Of a stretch of 64,000 bases of DNA, positions 1-11,165 are shown one piece after another. The DNA lies in NCBI RefSeq assembly GCF_017591425.1, contig NW_024466413.1:1178001-1242000 (forward strand), given 5' to 3'. Position 1 is the first letter of the stretch. Every line of letters begins with the position of its first letter. The translations under genes were made by a program, and so were the position numbers. The notes beneath the pieces are model-generated. The model did no database searches and was not told the DNA's origin. It worked only from the letters and a program-made list of their open reading frames with translations. Source of the DNA: Ochotona curzoniae. Its lineage: Eukaryota; Chordata; Mammalia; Lagomorpha; Ochotonidae.

Positions 1-1353
1 TTGTCTTGGCACTCCAGGCAGGTTGATGAAGCTTGCCTTTGCTGGATACTCCGGGAGGTGAGCTCCTCTTCCTTTTGATGTGTCCCGAGGACTTGCCGTG
101 GTGAATTTCTTGTCCATCAACATTTGAATATGACTTGTGATTTTTTTTAGAAAAACCCACAACTTTGTTTTACCTGTTAGAAGCTTAACACTTGGCTTTT
201 CTAAAGTGTTTTTTTTTTTAAGCATGCCATACAGTTCATTTTGGTTCATCTTCAAATGTCTTTCATTACAGATTTTGGGATTATAAACAAATGAAAATAT
301 GGTGGCTAAGGGACTAGCTCAAGGCCACAATTTATAAACATAGAACAAAACCTCAAACATGGCATTCTTTCTGATTATGCTGGGTCTTGCTGCCTTGACT
401 GAATTCCATTTTCTCTGGGTAAGCTGGCAATGTGTCTGAGCTATGCTTTGAACTTTGTGATATTGCCAGTGTGTGATGTCCCCTCCCACGCACACACACT
501 TACACACAGGTGGAAGAAACTGCTCTATTTCCTTTAATGTTAATGAAATGACCAAGTTCTAAGATGGGCAGATTTGAATTCAATGTTTTCCTACACAAAG
601 GATGTTCCTCTTCTACTGAGGTAGCTAGAAGTTACATTTATGGTTCTCAGTATATTTTGGTGACTTGACAAGAGTGTTGAAAAAAGTGTCTTCATTTAGA
701 CTGTAGTAATAGGAGCAGAGCATTGAAAATAAAGGAGGTGTTCCTTATTTTATACTGTTTTCCTTATTATACTGTGGCTCGGGTTTATTGGCAAACTCAG
801 CCTGGGAGAGATGCTATTTTTGGTCACTGGATCCTCAGAGGGACTTACATGAGTGTGTCTCCTCCTGAGAGTGATCACATAAGGGGCTCTAATACCTAAG
901 ACAGTCAGCAAATCAGCTATTTTGCCTGAACAAAAGACGGTGTGAGATCCTTCTTTTGTTTTGCAGGGTTAGGTGAATGTGCTTCAGCTGTTTGACAATC
1001 ACAGTGACAGATGTGCAGTCTTGGTGCGTGTGACACCGGAGGGTGAGGTTATAGTGTGCATTTTTTGAATCAGTATAACATGTCTAGCAACCGAAGTTGA
1101 AGAGTAAGTTAGGCTGTTGCATGAGGTGAGAAGCGTCCCAATACCTGGTGTGCCAAGGTAGACGTCATCCAGTGTGAAGTTGGTAGACTTGAACAGCATG
1201 GGACTAAGTCCCTGCAGTCCTGAAGAACACTGGAGCCGCCTTCTCTCCTTACACACCTCATCTCCCTCTCGCCGCCAGCTCTTTGCTCTACCAGTCTCCT
1301 ACTTGTATGCAGGGAGGAGAACCCAGCATCCTTCCTTTGCCACACCTTTGCAT
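1..1353. other. Unannotated non-coding sequence
   Basis: I see no repeat family, exon or RNA gene in this stretch. It is AT-rich with short T runs near 135-220. The open frames within it are short and have no recognisable domain or splice context. It ends directly at the target-site duplication of the solo LTR. Confidence 0.5.
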
Positions 1354-1359
1354 CCTGTC

Positions 1360-1788
1360 TGTCCCGTCCAGCAGGACAGTCAACAGGGGTCACAACCAAC
1401 CTAGGAGAGAATGAAGGGACAGGAGACACAAAGAATGGACAGCAAGACAGTATGTCTGATCAAGCTGTCAGTTTATTGATTTCAACTGAGGGTTTTTATA
1501 TTCTTCAGTAACTAAGGCTCAGGGAGGGAAGGAGAAACTGGGACGCAGGGCCATGATTGTTCTTGAGCAACCACCATATCAACAATAGCATAGGTAATCA
1601 GTAACAAGATGTCAGCAGATACAGCATAAATCACATTCTGAAACAGTTGCTAGAAGCAATTGAAGCTAAGCATGTGATTAGTTTCATAACCTCTTTCCCA
1701 AGTTTCTAGTCAACCAGGGGTTTTCCACTGGCCCATAGTTCTATATTCAAAATGGCTTCAGTGTGGCTACAGTACACGGCTCCTGACA
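1360..1788 (-). mobile_element. Solo LTR, class II (ERVK/IAP-like) endogenous retrovirus
   Basis: Read on the minus strand the element starts TGTCAGGAGCCGTG and ends GGACGGGACA, so its ends form the TGTC...GACA inverted pair of an LTR. It is flanked by an identical 6-bp duplication, CCTGTC, at 1354-1359 and 1789-1794; six bases is the size typical of class II retroviruses. Inside, on the minus strand, are a TATA box (complement of 1494-1500) and an AATAAA poly(A) signal (complement of 1472-1477). No retroviral internal sequence adjoins either side, so this is a solo LTR left by LTR-LTR recombination. The ERVK/IAP assignment comes from the duplication length and remembered LTR style, not from an alignment. 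Confidence 0.8.
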
Positions 1789-1794
1789 CCTGTC

Positions 1795-2662
1795 CATGAT
1801 CTTTCTCTTCTCCCACACCTCTCCTTAGTGGCCTTTAGGTCATATGACTGTCTCTCTCCATCCAATCATCTTCATCCCCATTTTTTGAAGATTTTCTTGG
1901 CTGGTTCGTTATATTTCTTAGTCGATATACCATCCTCATAGAGGACCCTTCCTGCATCCCTGGCTGCAGGTTCCCAATGTCCTCTCCTCTAATGGTCTTT
2001 GTTTCCACCCTGCTTCCTTCCATCACTTCAGGGAGATTTATTCTTACCTGTAACAATAACACACTGTCTGTAATCCCACTCCAAGCAGTCCTCTCGCTAA
2101 CTAGCTCTCGCCTTTGTTCAAGCCCACTTCCTCCATTGCTCTACACCCAGCCAGCATTCCTCTAGACCCAACACCTCTCTCTCAATAGGCTGAGTATTTC
2201 ACTGGCTGTCATCTTGATTTGGACATCTGACATAGAACTCTAAAATCAAACAAGTGTAGAAATGGCCTTCTAATCTCTTATATGTGTATGCATTTTCTGG
2301 GTGGCCTATGTGAGTGCAGGGCATATATAATATCATACATGTGTATATGGACATTGTGTGCTCTTCATTCATGCTGCCCACATGTACTGACCACCTTTAG
2401 TGAAGAGATGGCTCCATCTTAAGAGCAAAGGTAATGGCGCACATGGCATTCAACACCAGGCAGGTGGGGCTGACCGGTTATTAGTGACATGCACTCACAC
2501 TCTGAAGGAGGAGAACAGTTAAGACCATGCAGAGTTTTTCTGAGGTTGCCCTTGGGGACAAGGTAAACAAGCAGAGGCTACAGGAGAAGTGAGTTGGCTT
2601 TTGTAGGGACACAAAGGTGTGGTGCCCCTGGAACCTGTTGGAGAATAGAATTGGTTTCTTGA
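1795..2662. other. Unannotated, plus strand pyrimidine-rich
   Basis: The first 350 bases are rich in C and T on the plus strand and could be an eroded L2, but I cannot support a family. The rest shows nothing recognisable. Confidence 0.35.
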
Positions 2663-2955
2663 GGGCCAGTGGATTGGTGTAGTAGGCTGATCTTCTGCCT
2701 ACAGTGCTGGCATTCCATATAGGCACTGGTTCTAGTCCCACCTGCTACATTCCTGATCCACTCTCTGCTTTTATGGCCTAGGAAAGCAATGGAGGATGAC
2801 CCAAGTACTTAGGCCCTGCACTCACATAGGGTACCCAGAAAACACTCCTGGCTTCTGATTGGCTCCATTTGGGGAGTGAACCAATTGATGGAAGATCAGT
2901 CTCCTTCTCTTTCTAAATATGCCTGGCTAATAAAAATAAAGCAAATCTTAAAGAA
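2663..2955 (+). repeat. Lagomorph C-SINE
   Basis: The order of landmarks is the C-SINE order: tRNA-like head, 'GCATTCCATATAGGCACTGG', 'GGAGGATGACCCAAGTACTT', 'TTTGGGGAGTGAACCAATTG', a CT-rich stretch and an A-rich 3' end. It is fairly diverged, so it is an older copy. The short open frames across it are fortuitous. Confidence 0.85.
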
Positions 2956-5900
2956 AATGGTTTCTTTGAATAATACCACAGGCTGTCAGGGCAGCGGTGC
3001 CTGCAATTTGAAGGATGCATGGGGTGTAGCTGACCCAGAGGATGGAAGAAGGGGTTAGTCTTCTGTCCTGCTGTACACATATCTGCAAAAATCAGGGACT
3101 CGCTAAACCTTCAGAGTCCTGTGTAACTCAAAGATGTCAAAATGACACATGATGTGTTTAGCTCTTGCAACATACCCAAGGTAACAACTCTGCCCTTCTT
3201 GTTGATTAGGCCAAAGCCTCAGAGTCGTTCTCGACCTCTCCTGTCCTGTGAAGCTCTGCATCTCATCCATCAGCCACTTAGCTCCATCCTCACGGCAAAC
3301 TTCCAAATTAGGCTCCACCGCAACTGTCATTTGTGCTGACGAAGTAAAATAATCAACAACAGCGCTCTAATGGACCTGCTCCAAATCCCATAGCCCAGAC
3401 TTGAACTAGCCCCATTCTACAGGCTCCCTTATTGAGTGCACTGGTGGTCAGAGGTGCTATCACTTCAAGCTCCAAACTTCCCCTCCCTCTGTGCCCCTAG
3501 GGCACAGACCAAAGGAGAGCCATACCAGCCAGTGGTGATGCCAAGGAAAAGCTAATAAAGTCACATGGGTATACAAAGCATTTGGGGAAAGATCAGGAGT
3601 AAAGATGAGAGAGATGGTGAGCAAGCTAGGTGTGTGTTTTCTTGGCGGGGGTTGGGGGGAGCTGCGAGCGGTGGGAGGGGTGACAGTCAAGGTGACCACA
3701 CACAGGACGAGGCTGGTGAGAATACAGCATGTGTTAGCTATGCCAGGTGGTAAAAGATAGTGCTAAAGACAAGGACAGAGAGATGGAAAGTCAAAACCAG
3801 AGGCCTGGTGGTGGAAATGGGCTGCACCCACGGAGAACATTAGCTTTAAAACGCCTCACTATGCCAGCGTATGACAAACCAGAATTCCAACCCAAGCTCT
3901 GAGAAATGTGGGAAGGGGGTGATGAGCAGCAAGCAAGTACGAAATCACAAGCGTGTTCCAGCTGTCCACAATAAAGCATTTTATTAGAGGGTGAAATATT
4001 AGGTCAAGATTTCCTAAAAACTATCAAAGTTAGAATCCTAAGAGTTCTGCTATGAAGATTGCCCAGTTGTGGTCACCTCTGTCCTGTGCCCCTTCTCCCC
4101 GCCCCTGACAGGGCATACACCTGTTACCCTCTGCAACACAGTTGTTGTGTGCCAATCTTGTCACATGTGCTCATGACAAGACTCCAAGCTGGCAAAGGAG
4201 CCGTGTTCCAAAGCAGCATCTTAAGACTCGTGGTGTCAGGAAAAGTAAGACATTCTATTCCGCCAGCTCCTATGAAGTGGCATGCATGGCCCATAGCATT
4301 GGATTGGGTTATGGTTTACTGGCAGGGTGTGAAGGAGCAGAGAGCATTTGACTTCCCCAGGCAGTAGCGGAGGAGTCTGTGATATCCAGAAGTTCTGATT
4401 CCAGAGTGTTCCAAAGCCATGCCCTTGCCATGGTAGCACAGACTGCAGCATCACTCGTGTTTGCTCAGTGACTTTTCCATGTGTGAGTTGTGTGTTAACT
4501 CTTTCATCACCCAGATTTTTTGGGATAGGCAGTGCCTTTCAGTGATGGAAGAAATGGGCTGTAGGAGAGGCTAGACTCTAGCCTCATGCTTCCTTCTTTT
4601 CTTCTCCTGTCTTTTCTGCCTTCTCTTTCCATTTTTCTTCTTCCTATATCTGCTGTTTATCAATGTACTGTTCTATAAGTTTCCAGAAGGAAGAACATAG
4701 ACCACTATTCACAGCATTGAGAATCAGAGACAGAGATGGACTTAGAGCACTGACAGGTGCCACACCAGATGGCAAACACTGTGGTATGAGAATGTGGCCC
4801 TCAGAAGACATGAGTCATGGTATTGGTGAAGGTTTCCCAGGAGCATCAGTGCGTGAGGACAGATGAATGGAGTTCTCCAAGAGGCTAGAATGCTGGCCAA
4901 TGGAAGCATGCATGGAAGGCACGAGCCTCACCCACTCACTGATAATGTATTGGCATCATGTGTGTCAGACATTGTGTGAAGGCCAGGGCCAGTGGTGTCC
5001 TGGAGGTGCTGACTCCCAACCCTATGGACTTAATAATTGAGAATCATCAGAAAAGGGGCTTTAGCTCAGGCTCTCCAAAAGGCAGATGTCAAAGTGAGAT
5101 ACACATGTAGGACCAATGCATGTGTGAGCAAAAATAGTAAGGGGCTGTGAACTGCAGGCTGAGTTACAGGCTGGAACTGCAGAGGGAAAGAAGAAAGAGA
5201 AGCCTCTGGATTCCATGGCATTTAAGCAAGGTCGCGAGGGCCCCTTGTGGGCTGCAGGAGGAGTCCAGACTCTCCACCAGGGAGTAGGAACCTGTGGAAG
5301 GCCACAATGTTGTCACCTCAATGACACCTGTCCATCAGGAGCTGGGGACTGCCAGCCCCTAGGAGCTCCCTGCAGTTATAAAACAGCCAGAGCCATGAAC
5401 CCAGACCCCGGGCCCTGAGGAAGCACATGCTGGGGGACATGACCGAGTCCCAAGGACAGAGGGCACCCACGGAGGTGATGCCAGGGTGCAGGCAAGGAGT
5501 AAGCAAGGGAACAATGTAGAGGGAAGGAGAGAAATGGCAGTCAGAGAGGCCTGTGCATGGCAGACCACTGGGGAGAGGACTCTGCAGAACAGACTTGAAG
5601 GGTTGAGAGCTGGCCAGCACTGAGTGGGAGTGGAGGTTGCCGTGTAGACGCAGGCTATCCCTTCCAGAACCACAGGTGAAGTAGAGGCTTTGTGGTGGCT
5701 TCCTGTTGTGAGAGGCCCTTTGGGGACATCTTGTGCAACCTCCAGTGCCTGTCACAAAATGCCCTTGCTGCTGCCCTCAGGACAGAAAACAGACACAACT
5801 CAGGGTGCCCAGCAGGCAAAAAGGGAGATGAGGCCTTTGTTAGGTGGCCCTGGTGACAAGTGGACTGCAGGGCTGGCTGAGGGGACACAGCTTTTAGTCT

Positions 5901-7139
5901 GAAGGCTAAAGACTGTAGACTTATGGGGGGATCAGAGCCAGCTGAGAACTGGGCAGGGAACAGACGCTAATACAGTGAAAAACCAAGACTGGGTGACCAA
6001 ATCTCTTATTTGCCAAGAGCCCACATCCTCCCTGGACTCCCCACATTTAGCTGTGAGCTGACCATCATGTGGGACCAGCGTCTACTGGAGTGGACACTGG
6101 TGAACATTTCCATCCCACTTTGCCTCCAGACCCGGCTCCCATCAGCTATGCCAAGTTAATTAAATCTCTGGTCAGGAAAGTTACAAGTTATGTGACCTTG
6201 CTGAAAGACGCACCCCTCCTTCCCACCCCATCATATGATTTCACAGCCTCACAGATGCCCTTCCACCTTGGCCCCCTCATGGATGGAGGCATTTTAGATG
6301 CAGCAGGTGGCACGGTGACAACAGCATCGAGCCAACCACACAGGTGCACTCCCATGTATCAATTAGGTCCTCACTAACTCAGCTATCTGCTTTGGCCTCC
6401 CAACTTCTGTTGCTTCACGTGAAGTCAGGAACAACTAAGCAAGTTCATATTACAGATTGCAGTGGCATGTGTGCAATCTTTGACACCACACTGCACGCAG
6501 AAGACCTCCAGTCCCTCCCCTGCTCCCGTCTTCTCCCTCCCCGACTCCCCTCCTTCCTTCCTTCCCAGCTCAGCACTTGAGCTGTGCTGCTTTTTCCTGA
6601 TCTCCTGGTTCTCACTCTGTAGAGATACAAAGGAAAATTGCCAGATGCCACTGTTCTAATCGTCAATACAGACTATTGATTTGCTTGAGGTCACTGGGAC
6701 TTACATCAAAGAAAGCAGTAGTGTGCTGCTTTTCATCTCAACTACATTAGATGTATAAATGACCGAAGGGAGAGTTGCAATGTAACACTGATTTTTTCTA
6801 CACTAAAGTACACTTAAGATTTTCTCCATGTATATCTGTGTTTATGTCCTTCTGGAGTGTATTATGCTTTTATCCATAATGACTTTTGCACATTTCTTGT
6901 TGTATTGATTGCAATATATTTAGTTGCTTTCTTACTGCTCCTGCAGGATCTTCTTACTCATTATATCTCTCAATTATTTTTCTTTCATGAGGTGATTGAT
7001 CTTTTAGTATTTAAGCAGCAACTTCGAATTATCTTAACTGTTCATGTTCTAGTTAGCTCTTTTAGAACTTCCAGGTGTATAATCAACGCCTACAAAAGGT
7101 GGAAAACACACTAGAGGTACTGTATGTATGTTTCTCAGT
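2956..7139. other. Long stretch without a recognisable gene
   Basis: Nothing here can be assigned firmly. The G/A-rich part near 5440-5640 is reminiscent of an L2 3' region. The part near 6830-7090 is AT-rich and could be an old antisense L1. A minus-strand open frame of about 145 codons at 5318-5755 has no domain and overlaps frames on the other strand. I see no exon with paired splice signals. Confidence 0.4.
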
Positions 7140-7209
7140 CCAGCAGATGCTGTCTGCAGCTAAGGCAAGTCCAGTGGCTGAGTGAGAAAGCCACTGGTTC
7201 CTTTTACAT

Positions 7210-7775
7210 AGCTTTCCAGTGTGATGATGCTGTTTCTTTGGTGATCTCCCCAATCAAACTGCCAGACTCAGAACCTCAACCGTGAAGAGAAGTGCAGGTT
7301 CCATGGTCTGACCATGGAGTGCAAATGTCAAAGCTCAAATGATGAGGCTCAGATGGAGCAGTGGACAGCATACCCAGATACGCATGGAGGATATGGCAGT
7401 CCATAGGAACCTACAGAGGACACCTGGTACCACAACAAAGGATGGAGGACAGAACAAATCAATCAACTACTCCAGCCACGAGTTGGCAGTGAAAATCTGG
7501 GCAAACGGAGGCTCTAAGGTGGACTATGTAAACCGGTGGATTCTGTAGCGATTTCATCATGCTTGGAATGGCGAGATTGGCAGCAATTCGGAACTGTTGA
7601 ATTATGAAAACCACTTGAGCAGGACCCCTGGATCATGCCCCACATTGGGGACCTGGGATGGGTGGGGGTGCTGGGTGGGGCTTCTCCCTTTATCTCCCCC
7701 TTTGCCCCAGATACAGAAACAAGAAATAATAATGTGGAAACAATACAAAAAAAGAAAAAAAGACACACCAAGCTC
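7210..7775 (+). mobile_element. 3' end of a lagomorph L1-like element, 5' truncated
   Basis: The segment ends in an A-rich tail (about 7738-7762), as expected for a retrotransposed 3' end. Positions about 7545-7740 are clearly homologous to the complement of 22620-22820. The shared landmarks are a 'GAGATTGGCAGCAATTC' motif, 'GACCTGGGATGGGTGGG' and 'GTGGAAACAAT' just before the tail. The piece around 7220-7290 also matches the complement of about 22840-22900. Between these two matches, this copy has about 210 extra bases. I take it as L1 3' UTR-type sequence; family naming needs a repeat library. Confidence 0.6.
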
Positions 7776-8389
7776 AGATTGTCCCTGCAGTTTCTCAGAG
7801 AGACTTCTATATACTCCACTTCTGCTACAGCTCTCTATCAGGGGGAACTAGTTGAGTAACAGAGATGATTGTCATGATCTACAGTAATGACACCAACAAG
7901 AAAGGAGCTAAGGTCTGTCTGCTGTTGAGGTATCGTGCCCCACAGTTAGGCACCTCAGGATTCTCATTGGAGCTTCAAGGGGAACCAAGGGCCAGAGTGG
8001 AGTTCTGATGTTGTTCTAAACACCAGGTTAATCACTAAGGGCTCACCATCTGGTACAGGTTGTAAACACCCCATTTGTGCAGAACGAATCTGGCAGTTTA
8101 AGGCATGTTGCCCTAAGTCAGAAAGCTAAGTAGCTGGAGTCATGGTTCCAAAGCCTATTTTCAGTCACTACACATGGGATTCTTCAAAGTAAGATTGTAG
8201 ATTACATGAATTCTCTACGAGATGTTTGGAATCAAATTTATAATTTAATTAAGAATAGCATGAACATATGCTGGCCCACCTGGAAACCACCTTGTACTGA
8301 ACAACAGCATCACTTTAATGCCGCATTTGTGTGTGTACTGACATTCACTCTAAAGCCTTAAACGCATTTAGCTTTTAAGGCAGTTTTTT

Positions 8390-8500
8390 TTTTTTTCTTT
8401 CCTCATTGGGATCTGAGGGTTTGGAGGAAATCAGTGGGTATTTCCCAAGCGCTGTGAGATTTTTCAAATTTGAGAACTACTGCACTCGTTTTCACTGTCT
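8390..8500 (-). repeat. Possible hAT DNA transposon end (MER5-like)
   Basis: The string 'TTTGAGAACTACTGCA' near 8470 resembles the complement of the CAGTGGTTCTCAAA terminus of MER5-type elements. The other end and the 8-bp target duplication are not identified, so this is tentative. Confidence 0.25.
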
Positions 8501-8559
8501 TCCTTCAAAACTTTTGCTTGAAACTGTATATACTTATGGTATAAAATGTGCTTTGCTGT

Positions 8560-9734
8560 ATGTGCACATCATTGAATGACTCAATCAAGCTCAGCGACAT
8601 AGTCATTGTAAGTGGTGAGTATTCAATACCTGTTCACTAAGTGCACTCAGCACACATTGTACAGTGGATCTCCCGAAGTCCTTCATTCTGTGCAGCAAGC
8701 ATTGTGCATTCTTCCACCCCTCTCCCTTGACTAATCAGCCCCTGGTGACCACCCTTTCACTCACTGCTTCTTGCATTCAACACATTCATGTGCTTCATAT
8801 CAATGAGGCTCTCTGAGATTCGCCATATCCGCACCTGGCTTGTTTGCTTTAGCATAGTGCACATCCCTCCCCCAGGTTCATTTGTGTCATGGTAGCTGAT
8901 TGGAATTCCTTTAAGACTGGATGGTTTTCCTTCAGGTAGACTGCATTTTCTTTACTCATTCATCTAATGTAAGTTGATCCCATATCTCAGTTGTTGCAAA
9001 CAGAGTATAGATATTTCTTTGACATATTGATGTAAGTTCCTTTGGACCCAGAAGTTGGGTTGCTGGGTCATATGTTAATCTCATCATTAGCTTTTCCTTT
9101 AAGGCTGGATGGTTTCTCATGGTGCATATAGGCCATGTTTTCTTCACCCATTCATCTGCTGATTGACATGTAAGTTGATTCCTTTGTACCCAGAAGTTGG
9201 ATTTCTGGGTCATATGGTAATTCCATTGATCATTTTTTAAAGGTTGCTCATTTTCCATGCTGGCCATTATAATGCATACTTCCATTCATTGGTACTCTCC
9301 TGGCATTCCCTGTCTGTCTCCTCATCAACATTTACACATTGTTATTGTTTTATCACAGCCCCCTGTTGGTGTGAGAGGATGTTTCATGGCAGTTTTCATT
9401 TGCATTTCTTGTTGCTTAATAATGCTGAGAATTTTTCTTGCAACTGTTGGTGTATGTCTTCTTTGAAGAAATTAGCTTAAATATGTTGCCTGGTTTAAAA
9501 TTGAATTATTTTCTTATAGTTGGATTCTCATGTTTTTGGATATTAACCCCTGTAAGAAATATAGCATATAAATAGTTCTTCCCACGTAGTATGTTGTCTT
9601 TTTACCCCTAAACTTTCTAATGTGCTGCAAGCATACTTGCCTATTTTTGTTGCCTGTACTCTTCAGGTAACGTTTAGCAAATTTTACAGAGAATCCTTAT
9701 TCGTATTTTCAACATCAAAAAGCTATTTTGTTAG
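8560..9734 (-). mobile_element. Old L1 (L1M-type), antisense, 3' part
   Basis: The sequence follows the familiar antisense order of the end of L1 ORF2 and its 3' UTR: 'CTGGGTCATATGTTAAT', then 'TTTTCATTTGCATTTCTTG', 'GTATGTCTTCTTTGAAGAAA', 'GGATATTAACCCC' and 'TTTTTGTTGCCTGTAC'. It is heavily mutated with no intact frame. It continues after a SINE insertion at 10005-10270. Confidence 0.8.
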
Positions 9735-10000
9735 AGCAAAGCAAGTTAAACTGCCACCGAAATGCTGACACCTGATGTCAGAGCACCAACTGCCTTGGCT
9801 GCTCTTCTTACAACCCAGCTCTCTGCTGACTCACCTGGCAGCAGGTGGTGCTCCCCTGCCACGTATGTGGGAAACCCTTACAGAGTTCTTGGCTGGCTCA
9901 GAGGTGGCCATGTGGGAGAATGAACCAGTGAATGGAAGATCTTTCTCTGTCTCTTATTTTTCGGTCACTGTGACAAATAAGACTTTAAAACATAAAATAC
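9735..10000 (+). repeat. C-SINE inserted in the L1 remnant
   Basis: It carries a degraded head 'AAGTTAAACTGCCACC', a central 'GCTGCTCTTCTTACAACCCAGC', then 'GAATGAACCAGTGAATGGAAGATC' and the CT-rich and A-rich end. It splits the antisense L1 into two colinear parts, so it is younger than the L1. Confidence 0.8.
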
Positions 10001-10004
10001 ATAT

Positions 10005-10270
10005 GTATTTTTTTCTTCTAATTTCATCTTAAGTCTTCGATACATTTTGAGTTGATTTTTGTATGTGGAATCAAATAATGATCTGATTTCTTTCTTTTGC
10101 TTGAGGATGTACATTTTCCCAGGACCATCTATTAAAGGGGCCACCCTTCCCCCACTGTGCGTTCTTGGTACATTTGTCAAAAATCAGCTGATCATAAAGC
10201 ATGGGTGTATTTCTGGCCTCTCTACTCCATCCCATTGTTCTATTGACTGCTTTTGTGGGCAAGTCAGATG
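10005..10270 (-). mobile_element. Old L1, antisense, continuation after the SINE
   Basis: The signature antisense ORF2 strings 'TTTTGAGTTGATTTTTGTATG', 'CCATCTATTAAAGGGG', 'TGTCAAAAATCAGCTGA' and 'CCCATTGTTCTATTG' appear in the right order. It is the same L1 copy as 8560-9734 and has no open reading frame. Confidence 0.8.
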
Positions 10271-10414
10271 AGCAGGGTTACAGGCAACGCGAATGACAGA
10301 GGTAAGTGAAAGACTGCAAGGGATCTTTGCAAATTCTAAGTGTTAGTTATTTGAAAAGAGATGCGAGTTCTAGTTGTAGCTCATAGGATATGACGATACT
10401 TTACGCGCAGCTAA

Positions 10415-10892
10415 TTCCTGCAACCTGGTTCTTTACCGTGAGCTGAAAACACCAGACGCAACGACTTATCTTGGGAAGTTTATTCCAGCGGGGCAGGAAC
10501 AGGGGGGAGGGAAGGGGAGGGGGGGAAGGGAGGCCAGAAGGAGGAGGGAGGGGAAGAGCAAGGAAGAGGAGGCTACTAAGAGGAGAAAGAGAGAGAGAGA
10601 GAGAGAGAGAACCGCACCTGGGGGCCTTTTTGTCTGCCAGGTGTGGGGGGCGAGGATTCGGAGGGATTGAGGTCAAGGCCTCAGGGGATTGGTGCCTGCA
10701 GGTGAATGCCTGGGAATGATTGGTGAGTAGGCGGGTTTGGGGAAGGGGCTGGGAGATTGGGGGTGGGATTCTCAGGTGGAATGCCAGGTTACATCTGATT
10801 GGTGGATGGCTGGACTGGCGCGAATTTCGTGAGCTGTGAGGAAAAAGAAATGGCGCAGGGTCCAGGGTGGGATATTGCAATAAGTCCTTACA
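10415..10892 (-). mobile_element. Probable retroviral LTR, antisense (ERV1-like)
   Basis: On the minus strand it begins TGTAAGGAC and carries three CCAAT motifs (complements near 10688, 10720 and 10797), a long CT-rich stretch (complement of about 10500-10615) and an AATAAA signal (complement of 10479-10484) shortly before the 3' end. CTAA occurs on both sides (10411-10414 and 10893-10896), a possible 4-bp target duplication. The 3' end would then not be the usual CA, so the boundaries are uncertain. No internal retroviral sequence adjoins. A minus-strand open frame of 159 codons spans it but is pyrimidine-driven low complexity. Confidence 0.5.
10499..10615. repeat. Purine-rich low-complexity tract with (GA)n
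   Basis: The plus strand is almost entirely G and A here and ends in about ten GA repeats at 10589-10610. It lies inside the LTR-like element and explains the open frames that cross it. Confidence 0.85.
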
Positions 10893-11044
10893 CTAAGTCT
10901 GTAACATAGCTCACCCTGTTCAGGATGGGAAATGGGCTAAAGAGCAAACTCGGGCAAGAAGGATATCATATGGCAAAATGGAAAAGCCAGGAGGACTTCA
11001 AGTCAGCCAGGGCTGATCTTAACATATCATGGATTTGAGTCGTC

Positions 11045-11165
11045 TTAGACAATTTATGTAATTTCCCCAAGACTTTCAGTATCTTTAGCCATGAAATAGA
11101 TTAGTCTCTACCTCATGATTTTCACAAGGATCAAATACAACAATGCATAAAACTAAGTACTGTGT
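11045..11165 (+). repeat. MIR SINE fragment
   Basis: The order 'TTATGTAATTTCCCCAAGAC', 'TCTACCTCATGATTTTCAC', 'AGGATCAAATACAACAATGC' follows the 3' half of MIR. Confidence 0.6.

Noticed and set aside
10401..10880. Minus-strand open frame of 159 codons rich in Pro, Ser and Leu
   Set aside because: It follows the CT-rich tract of the LTR-like element and is low complexity.
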